From Arcicella sp043769985 (lineage in GTDB: Bacteria; Bacteroidota; Bacteroidia; Cytophagales; Spirosomataceae): a stretch of DNA of 18,301 bases. Shown here in pieces: positions 1 through 5,968 of this stretch; within the stretch, counting starts at the first letter, position 1, and each line of letters begins with the position of its first letter. The notes beneath the pieces are model-generated. The model saw only the letters and a list, made by a program, of their open reading frames with translations, was not told the origin of the DNA and searched no databases. Made by a program: the position numbers and the translations under genes. The DNA lies in assembly GCA_043769985.1 (NCBI GenBank), contig JAYVIV010000069.1, forward strand, positions 1 through 18,301, given 5' to 3'.

Positions 1-225
1 GGTTCTTCAATCAAATTTGCCACGGATGCAGGCAACGTTTTTTTAACTGCCGATGGTGTAGTTTCCAACGAAGATTCAGCAGCAGATTGTACCATTAAAG
101 TATCCCAAGAAGATTTAGAAGGACTTATGTCTGGTGATTTGAATCCGATGACTGCCTTTATGTTTGGCAAATTAAAAATTGATGGGGATATGGGTGTGGC
201 TATGAAACTGAAAGATCTGTTTTAA
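1..225 (+). CDS. SCP2 sterol-binding domain protein, 3' end only
   Basis: This is the C-terminal 74 residues of a small SCP2/sterol-carrier-like protein, open at the left edge and ending with TAA at 223-225. Visible features are the acidic beta-strand region (VFLTADG), a CTIKVSQEDLEGL segment, GDLNPMTAFMFGKLKI and the terminal GDMGVAMKLKDLF. The order of a 'D.t...s.edl..l..G..nP..af..GkLki.Gd...a.kl' block is the recognisable SCP2 C-terminal pattern. Bacterial single-domain SCP2 proteins of about 100-130 residues are thought to bind lipids or acyl-CoA, but the substrate here is unknown. The stop codon is followed at once by the inverted-repeat sequence of the next cassette. Its 5' end and promoter lie outside the window. 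Confidence 0.8.
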   Translation, partial: GSSIKFATDAGNVFLTADGVVSNEDSAADCTIKVSQEDLEGLMSGDLNPMTAFMFGKLKIDGDMGVAMKLKDLF

Positions 226-239
226 TAGGTATGAGGTAT
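226..239 (+). repeat. Left 14-bp inverted repeat of the four-helix-bundle cassette
   Basis: TAGGTATGAGGTAT begins at the base after the TAA of the SCP2 gene. Its exact reverse complement is at 745-758 inside the 5' end of mnmE. Degenerate versions of the same word continue to about 265 (attaggtcgtaagtatgaggt). It is an A/G-rich low-complexity repeat, so its role as a true element end is inferred. Confidence 0.7.
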
Positions 240-322
240 TAGGTCGTAAGTATGAGGTTTAAGCTCGTAGATATTTAGCTTTTTAGTATTTTATTCCAAC
301 AACTAATCACTTTTAAAATATT

Positions 323-682
323 ATGTCCGAAAGCATTATCAAAGATAAGAGTTTGAAATTTGCTGTTAGAATTGTGCGATTATCACAACATTTGAAAGAG
401 GAAAGAGAGGAATTTGTTCTCGCCAAACAAATACTTCGTTGCGGAACATCCGTTGGTGCAAATGTTCGAGAGTCTCGAAATGCTGAATCGGATTTAGATT
501 TTATCCATAAATTAGCAATTGCTCAAAAAGAATGTGATGAAACTTGTTATTGGTTAGAATTGCTTTTTCTGACTAATTATTTGAATGAAACTGAATATAA
601 TTCAATGAATTCAGATGCAATTGAATTATTGAAAATTATCAAAAGCATCATATTAACAGTCAAAAAAAGAATCAAAAAATAA
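323..682 (+). CDS. S23-type four-helix-bundle protein
   Basis: This 119-residue, all-helical basic protein belongs to the family first found in 23S rRNA intervening sequences (S23/IVP, 'four helix bundle protein'). The family signature is visible: an N-terminal helix, then KQILRCGTSVGANVRESRNA (about residues 36-55), a FIHKLAIAQKECDETCYWLELL helix (about 60-81), a polar loop and a C-terminal Lys-rich helix. Family proteins form pentamers and are relatives of Avd, the accessory protein of diversity-generating retroelements. Their cellular role outside that setting is unclear. No reverse transcriptase or variable repeat is present here. The gene is flanked by inverted repeats at 226-239 and 745-758 and ends six bases before the mnmE start. 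This suggests a mobile or formerly mobile passenger gene. The only nearby ATG that includes the whole first helix is at 323. Confidence 0.85.
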   Translation: MSESIIKDKSLKFAVRIVRLSQHLKEEREEFVLAKQILRCGTSVGANVRESRNAESDLDFIHKLAIAQKECDETCYWLELLFLTNYLNETEYNSMNSDAIELLKIIKSIILTVKKRIKK

Positions 683-688
683 GAAATT

Positions 689-2107
689 ATGGATAATATG
701 GTTGTAAACGACCTCATACCTCATAGCGGAACGCCGCCCGCCTCATACCTCATACCTAACAACACCATAGTAGCCCTTGCAACCCCAGCGGGTGTGGGGG
801 CTATTGCCGTTATAAGAGTCTCGGGTTCAGAGACTTTTCCGATTGTGAACAAACTTTTTAGAGGTAAAAACCTTGAAAAACAACCTTCACATACTATCCA
901 TTTTGGTACTATCCGAGACGGTGAATTGATTGTGGACGAAGTATTGGTTTCACTTTTCAAAGCTCCTGCATCATATACCCGTGAGGACACCATTGAAATC
1001 TCTTGTCACGGTTCGGATTACATCATTCAAAAGATTTTAAAACTCATCATTCAAGAAGGGGCAAGATTGGCTACACCAGGGGAATTTACGCAACGAGCCT
1101 TCTTGAATGGACAATTAGACCTTGCCCAAGCAGAAGCCGTTGCTGACCTAATTGCCTCAGATTCAGAGGCTTCGCATCAAACGGCCATTAATCAAATTCG
1201 AGGCGGTTTTTCAAAACAAATTGCTCAACTACGGGAGTCATTAATCCATTTTGCGTCCATGATTGAGTTAGAATTAGACTTTGGCGAAGAAGACGTTGAG
1301 TTTGCCGATAGAGATGATTTACGGCAATTAATTTTTCAAATTCAAGCGGTTCTGGTGCCTTTGATTGAGAGTTTTGAGATGGGGAATGTGATTAAAAATG
1401 GTGTTCCAACCGTTATTATTGGCAAACCAAATGCAGGGAAATCAACACTTTTAAACCGTCTTTTGAACGAAGAAAAAGCGATTGTTTCAGACATTGCAGG
1501 CACAACTCGTGATGTGATTGAAGATGAATTATTGATTGAAGGAATTCGTTTTCGATTAATTGATACGGCTGGATTACGTACCGCTACCGATACGATTGAA
1601 GCAATAGGAGTGGAGCGAACTATGCAACAAATGGAAAAGGCAAGTTTAATTATTTATTTGTTTGATGCTTCCGAAATTCAGTTATCAGATATCAGTGAAC
1701 AGTTATCAGATTTCAACTCCCCGTACTTGTTGGTTGGCAATAAGGTTGATAAATTATCTTCGGAAAAGAAAGCCGAATTTGAAGCCATTTACCCAGATAT
1801 TATTTGGATTTCTGCTTCTAATGATTTGAATATTAATCAGTTAAAAAATATTTTAGTTCAGAAAGTTAAAACCAAAGAAATCAAAACGGGAGATACCGTA
1901 GTAACAAATCTTCGACATTTTCAGCATCTTAGACAAACCAATGAGGCACTTGAAAATGTTTTGGAGGGATTAAGTCAGAGTATTACAGGAGACTTTTTGG
2001 CTCAGGATATTCGTTTTGCCTTGCATCATTTGGGAGAGATTACTGGGACGATAACTACGGATGATTTATTAAAAAATATATTTGGTAAGTTCTGTATAGG
2101 AAAGTAA
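689..2107 (+). CDS. mnmE: tRNA uridine-5-carboxymethylaminomethyl modification GTPase MnmE
   Basis: With MnmG, this cytoplasmic K+-dependent GTPase installs the 5-carboxymethylaminomethyl or related group on U34 of certain tRNAs. The N-terminal folate-binding domain starts at NNTIVALATPAG (residues 24-35). The helical domain is split around the G domain, which has G1 GKPNAGKS (245-252), G2 GTTRD (271-275), G3 DTAG (292-295) and G4 NKVD (351-354). The catalytic C-terminal CIGK is at 469-472, so the gene is intact. Length is 472 residues against about 455 in E. coli, and the excess is an N-terminal tail of about 23 residues. The tail is encoded by cctcataccTcat-type repeats and a GC-rich hairpin, not by ordinary mnmE sequence. 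ATG codons at 689 and 698 are the only plausible starts and both lie upstream of the repeat, so the tail must be translated unless a non-ATG start is used. Confidence 0.96.
   Translation: MDNMVVNDLIPHSGTPPASYLIPNNTIVALATPAGVGAIAVIRVSGSETFPIVNKLFRGKNLEKQPSHTIHFGTIRDGELIVDEVLVSLFKAPASYTREDTIEISCHGSDYIIQKILKLIIQEGARLATPGEFTQRAFLNGQLDLAQAEAVADLIASDSEASHQTAINQIRGGFSKQIAQLRESLIHFASMIELELDFGEEDVEFADRDDLRQLIFQIQAVLVPLIESFEMGNVIKNGVPTVIIGKPNAGKSTLLNRLLNEEKAIVSDIAGTTRDVIEDELLIEGIRFRLIDTAGLRTATDTIEAIGVERTMQQMEKASLIIYLFDASEIQLSDISEQLSDFNSPYLLVGNKVDKLSSEKKAEFEAIYPDIIWISASNDLNINQLKNILVQKVKTKEIKTGDTVVTNLRHFQHLRQTNEALENVLEGLSQSITGDFLAQDIRFALHHLGEITGTITTDDLLKNIFGKFCIGK
708..758. repeat. Right inverted repeat with GC-rich hairpin, inside the mnmE 5' end
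   Basis: The segment carries two copies of cctcataccTcata-type sequence around a GC-rich block at 725-741. Bases 745-758 (ATACCTCATACCTA) are the exact reverse complement of 226-239. The block at 726-737 (gcgg-aacg-ccgc) can form a 4-bp stem with a 4-base loop. It is read in frame as MnmE residues 7-23, and the conserved MnmE sequence begins immediately after the repeat ends. Confidence 0.7.
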
Positions 2108-2115
2108 GATACCGT

Positions 2116-2147
2116 GTGATAAGCCTCTAAATTTAGAGGCTTATCAC
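2116..2147. terminator. Perfect 32-bp palindrome between convergent genes
   Basis: The sequence GTGATAAGCCTCTAAA is followed directly by its exact reverse complement. As RNA it forms a stem of up to 14 bp closed by a short AT loop on either strand. It lies nine bases after the mnmE stop and five bases beyond the last codon of the convergent operon, so a shared bidirectional terminator is the simplest reading. Neither side has a long U tract, which makes it weaker than the two terminators further right. Confidence 0.6.
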
Positions 2148-2151
2148 CTTA

Positions 2152-3741
2152 CTAAATCAAATGCCTAACCTTAATTCTCTTAAACTTTTTCCCCATTCCT
2201 AAACTTATAGCCATAGGGTTTTTCAGAATCAACTCACCTTTTTTTAAACCCGCAATGGCTTCCTTTATCTCTTGAAATTCTTTGCCCGATACGCCAAATA
2301 AATCTTTTATAACGCCATCATTCATTGATTGCTGTTTCATAATTAATGGGTATTGTGCATTGGCGTAGAAATCAAAATGCTCACTCTTGAAACTCTCCAT
2401 ATTTTGGGTTGCCAGAATAATGGAAAGTCCTTTATTTCTACCAATGGCAATCAAATCTCGAAGGGGTTTATTATCAAAACCAAGCATATAATGGGCTTCG
2501 TCGATGATAGTAAAATGGCGTAATTCTACGCTGGTGTCATCTACGGATTGTTTTGGCAACTTTTCATAGATAATATTCAGTTTTGCGACTATGAAATAAA
2601 CTATCGCTTTGGCAATGGGTCCATCCTTGGGAAAAGCATCCATTTTTACAATATAACTATCTTTAATTAAGTCAATTTTGTCCTCATTTGCGAACAAATT
2701 ATTCCTTATCAGTTGTTTCAAAACGGACTTTATACTATCATCCTTATCTTGGTCTTTGTCTGATTGTTTGGCAACGTATGCCTTCAGAATTCCTTCAAAA
2801 TTGATGGGTTTATTTTGCGTTTTTTTATAAGCATCCAAAATGGCTTCTGACAAACGATTGCCCATATTGGCACTTATTCGTGCATTATCAATGGCACAAA
2901 GGGCATTTGCTAATTCGGTAGAATACAGATTAATCTCGTTTTGTGCTTTGCCCGTGAAGTCTTTAAAAGGGGTAAAGGGCAACGGAGCGATTATTGGGTC
3001 AAGAATCGCACTTCTATCAACTTCAAATAAATTGAGCCAATCATTGTTGGCAACGTCTGAAAATTCTCCTTTGTAATCAAAAAATAGAAAATTTACGGGA
3101 TAATTACTTTCAATGGATAGCGTTCTGATTTCGTTTAACAGTACCGCCAAAAGGTTGGATTTTCCCGAACCCGTTGTGCCTGCAATCAAAGTTTGAGTAT
3201 TAGAAATATCCTTTCCATTCAAATTCAAAAGGGCAGGAATATCGTCTTCATAAACCCCAATATTTAGGTTCAATAAAGGAATATCGCCCACTTTTCCACC
3301 ATTTGAACCACTGACGGTATTCAGCAACCAATCTTCCAATACATTATCTTTCAACAAAAATCGGCTGCCTCTCATAATCTCGGCATTGATAATTCTGCTA
3401 CTTTCGGGGTCGCTTTTCCAGTCTTGTTTGATGCTGTTGTATCGTAATTTAACCAAGGCTAAAATGGCACTTGCTAAATTATGATGCGTAAATAAGGTTT
3501 CAAAAATCCTGTTGGCACTTAATTGGATATTTTCAAAATCGGTTTTTTGCCTTGTTTCATTGCTTGATAAACCCGCAATCAAACAAATTCGCATGATTTT
3601 GCTATTGTTCAAAACAACACTTTTTTTGCCTTCCGAATACTTTTCCAAATTGATTCTATGCTCAATCTTAGCCCTGATTTCGTGCAGATTCTCTTGCAAA
3701 CCTTCGGCTTGTCTGATGTTTTGTAGGTTGATTGTATTCAT
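2152..3741 (-). CDS. HerA-type ATPase with DndE-like N-terminal domain
   Basis: This 529-residue protein is the last gene of the operon. Residues about 180-460 form a HerA/FtsK-like DNA-translocating ATPase: Walker A GTTGSGKS (188-195), a following FFDYKGEF segment, Walker B TIIDEAH (411-417), IGRNKGLSIILATQ (434-446) and a C-terminal KKGELIL stretch typical of HerA (DUF87) proteins. The N-terminal ~130 residues are helical and contain an N-x-x-K-I-x-R-I segment (46-52), a LFTHHNLASAILALVK helix and EIMRGSRFLL (121-130). Order and spacing resemble DndE, the small DNA-nick-binding protein of Dnd systems; this is by eye and less certain. HerA-class proteins form hexameric rings that track along DNA and often partner nucleases. 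The start lies two bases after the DndD-like gene's stop, so the two are co-transcribed and probably translationally coupled. A function within a defence complex is inferred. Confidence 0.8.
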   Translation of the reverse strand: MNTINLQNIRQAEGLQENLHEIRAKIEHRINLEKYSEGKKSVVLNNSKIMRICLIAGLSSNETRQKTDFENIQLSANRIFETLFTHHNLASAILALVKLRYNSIKQDWKSDPESSRIINAEIMRGSRFLLKDNVLEDWLLNTVSGSNGGKVGDIPLLNLNIGVYEDDIPALLNLNGKDISNTQTLIAGTTGSGKSNLLAVLLNEIRTLSIESNYPVNFLFFDYKGEFSDVANNDWLNLFEVDRSAILDPIIAPLPFTPFKDFTGKAQNEINLYSTELANALCAIDNARISANMGNRLSEAILDAYKKTQNKPINFEGILKAYVAKQSDKDQDKDDSIKSVLKQLIRNNLFANEDKIDLIKDSYIVKMDAFPKDGPIAKAIVYFIVAKLNIIYEKLPKQSVDDTSVELRHFTIIDEAHYMLGFDNKPLRDLIAIGRNKGLSIILATQNMESFKSEHFDFYANAQYPLIMKQQSMNDGVIKDLFGVSGKEFQEIKEAIAGLKKGELILKNPMAISLGMGKKFKRIKVRHLI

Positions 3742-3743
3742 GT

Positions 3744-5744
3744 TTAGTTTTTGATTAGTTTGCCAAAATACCCTTCCACAACGCTGGTTTGCTGTTTCTC
3801 TCGGTCTCGCTCCAAGGTATATGCTTTTGAAATGAAGGGTTCAATTTTATCAAAATCTAAAACAGTTCTGATTTCGCTGTCTGAACTCAACAAAATTGTT
3901 TGGTGAGATAGGGCTGGAAAATAATTCTCTAAAACCGTCGCTCTACTGGTTTCATCCAACACACCCATCACGGTATCAATCATCACGGGTGGGTCATAAT
4001 CTCCGAACTCGTGCAGGGCTTTCAACAATACTTGAACCACCACTTGTTTTGATGCTGTGTTGAGTTGATTCAGATAAATTTCGTTACCCGCTTTATGGTA
4101 TATTTTGAAAGTTAAATTGGTCAAATTTTCCGATAATTCTACGTGCGAAATCACATCTTGATAGGCTGCTAAATTAATATTCAAATCTTGCTTCATTTTC
4201 AATTCAATTTGTTGCTTTTTCACTTTCAATAACTGATTGGCAACATCTTCGAAGAATGATTTTAATTTCCCCAATGTTTCATATCGTGGGTCGGGTTCTT
4301 GACTAATCTGAATGTCGAACTGATGAAGTTTTTTATCAATTTTAGCAATTTCAAGTTTTAGCTCTCCCAGGTCAGCTTCTAATTTTTTAATATTGGCTTC
4401 GTTGGTTTCATAAGCCTTCAATAATTCATAATCTCGCCCCGTTGATTGGGCTTTCATATTTTCAATTTGGGTAGTTAAATTTGGTATTTGGCTTAAAGAA
4501 AGATTCAATTCTATTTGCTGTTGGTTCAACATCGGGAATTGATTATTGCTCTTCATTTTCAATAAATCTTCCAAGGCTTTTATCTCCGAAAACTCTAAAA
4601 ACGAATACGCATCAACGACTTTATTATCCTTCATGTTTGCCATCACATAATCCACTAATTTATCCAAAGAAATTTCGGTTGAAACTAAATTATTCTCTCT
4701 GAAATACTTCAAAATCGAATAACTAATCGCTTCAACTTGTTCTGGATTTAGGTTGGTATTATTAAACTGCTCTTGCTCATTTTTTGCCTTCAAAACAAGG
4801 CTGATTTCTGATTTGAGGGCTTCGGTTAGTTTTGGAATACAAATATTTAGCTCAATTTCTTTGACAAAATTGTCAATATCGTCTCGGTAAATACTCTCTT
4901 TTTTATGGATTCCGTCAATCTGGACTTGGGTTTGGTCAATCTTGTTTTTTCGGGTAGTTTCTTGGTTTAATCCTGCCTTTAAATCATCATAAAATTTATT
5001 ATTTACCACTGAATATTGCAAGGCATCTTGCAATTGTTGATGAATGTTCTTTTGGCTTTCTTCATATTTTTTCTTCTGTTCCACCAAGCCCAAATATTCC
5101 TTTTTTTCATTTTCAATCTGCAAACGTTGGGCGGTATATTGTTGAAAAAGCCCTTCCGATGATTTTGCCAATTGAATGTATTTATTGAAGCCCATCACAT
5201 TTTCGATGTTCTCTTTTATCACTTTGTTCAGTTGATCTTCTTTCAATAAATTTCCCGCTTCCATCGCATCAAAGAGAAAATAGCGGCTTAATTCTTGGGG
5301 TAAATTTGCCTTGATAATCTTGCTCACTTGGGCTTGTTGTTCGGCTCGTTGGGCGGGTGGCGTGCTGGTGCCATATACGAAGATAGTTCCGTTCATGTTC
5401 AATTTTACACTCTCCACAGGTTGTTGTGTTGTGTTCAAGGCATACGTCCTGCTCAATACATACAATTGGTCTTCACTCAGGACTTTACCCGTGAAATGCA
5501 ATTCAAGCGTTATCTTTTCGTCTTCACTGCCCGTTGCTCCTGCATTTAATAATTCTCTAAATTGTTTCAGACTATTAATTTGCAAACCGTACAAAGCACC
5601 GTAGATTGCCTCAAAAAGAGTGGTTTTCCCTCCACCATTTTTACCCCCAATTAATATAATCGGACGTTCATCAACAACCGACATATCCAAATCAAGATTG
5701 AGATAGGTTTTGAAGTTTTTTACCTTAATTCTTTTGATAAACAT
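3744..5744 (-). CDS. DndD-like SMC/AAA ATPase
   Basis: This is a 666-residue SMC/Rad50-type ATPase, counted from the ATG at 5744. The N-terminus MFIKRIKVKNFKTY leads into Walker A GGKNGGGKTT (33-42), then RYFLFDAMEAGNLL (DndD has RYFLFDGE at the matching place). A long coiled-coil middle follows (about 190-500). The C-terminal Walker B/D-loop is VMIDTVMGVLDETSR (587-601), then a TILLSSDSEI segment (616-625). The nearest recognised family is DndD, the ATPase of phosphorothioation systems. No CxxC zinc hook is visible in the coiled coil. The longest open frame begins ten codons earlier at 5774, but that would overlap the preceding gene by 29 bases. The internal ATG starts one base after that gene's stop and matches where DndD-like proteins begin. 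No dndA or dndC is nearby, so the role is likely DNA sensing or remodelling rather than sulfur chemistry. Confidence 0.85.
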   Translation of the reverse strand: MFIKRIKVKNFKTYLNLDLDMSVVDERPIILIGGKNGGGKTTLFEAIYGALYGLQINSLKQFRELLNAGATGSEDEKITLELHFTGKVLSEDQLYVLSRTYALNTTQQPVESVKLNMNGTIFVYGTSTPPAQRAEQQAQVSKIIKANLPQELSRYFLFDAMEAGNLLKEDQLNKVIKENIENVMGFNKYIQLAKSSEGLFQQYTAQRLQIENEKKEYLGLVEQKKKYEESQKNIHQQLQDALQYSVVNNKFYDDLKAGLNQETTRKNKIDQTQVQIDGIHKKESIYRDDIDNFVKEIELNICIPKLTEALKSEISLVLKAKNEQEQFNNTNLNPEQVEAISYSILKYFRENNLVSTEISLDKLVDYVMANMKDNKVVDAYSFLEFSEIKALEDLLKMKSNNQFPMLNQQQIELNLSLSQIPNLTTQIENMKAQSTGRDYELLKAYETNEANIKKLEADLGELKLEIAKIDKKLHQFDIQISQEPDPRYETLGKLKSFFEDVANQLLKVKKQQIELKMKQDLNINLAAYQDVISHVELSENLTNLTFKIYHKAGNEIYLNQLNTASKQVVVQVLLKALHEFGDYDPPVMIDTVMGVLDETSRATVLENYFPALSHQTILLSSDSEIRTVLDFDKIEPFISKAYTLERDREKQQTSVVEGYFGKLIKN

Positions 5745-5745
5745 A

Positions 5746-5964
5746 TTATTTGATTTTTTGGAGTGCCTTATCAATTAAGCGTTCGATGGTTTTGTCTTCA
5801 ATGTCTTGTTTGCTGATTTTCTTATCGTGAAATTCTTTCAAAACATCTTCTTTCAACCAATCAAAATCTATTTGATGGCTCGTGCAGAGCGTTTCTATCA
5901 AACTCATATCTTCTTTTCTGATACCGTAATGAATAAAAGTGGTGTCTAATCCTTTTTTGGCCAT
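5746..5964 (-). CDS. Small helical protein of the defence operon
   Basis: This is a 72-residue soluble protein of charged, predicted-helical sequence. Visible blocks are FIHYGIRKEDMSLIETLC (10-27), FDWLKEDVLKEFHDKK (34-49) and a C-terminal IEDKTIERLIDKALQKIK helix (55-72). There is no signal peptide, membrane segment or metal-binding cluster. It sits four bases after the Res-like gene and one base before the likely start of the DndD-like ATPase. That tight packing supports real translation and co-regulation. I recall small proteins of this kind accompanying DndD/HerA-type modification loci, but no function is known to me. An adaptor joining the ATPase to its partners, or an inhibitor that keeps the effectors quiet, are both guesses. 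Confidence 0.8.
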   Translation of the reverse strand: MAKKGLDTTFIHYGIRKEDMSLIETLCTSHQIDFDWLKEDVLKEFHDKKISKQDIEDKTIERLIDKALQKIK

Positions 5965-5968
5965 GATT

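Noticed and set aside
323..682. Diversity-generating retroelement accessory gene (Avd)
   Set aside because: The protein fold family is related, but there is no reverse transcriptase, template repeat or variable repeat nearby.
2152..5744. A complete Dnd phosphorothioation system
   Set aside because: Only DndD-like and possible DndE-like parts are present. There is no DndC-type PAPS-reductase-like protein, no cysteine desulfurase and no DndB in the window.
5745..5774. Upstream ATG at 5774 as start of the DndD-like gene
   Set aside because: It would overlap the preceding small gene by 29 bases and add ten polar residues before the conserved MFIKRIKVKNF start; the ATG at 5744 fits better.
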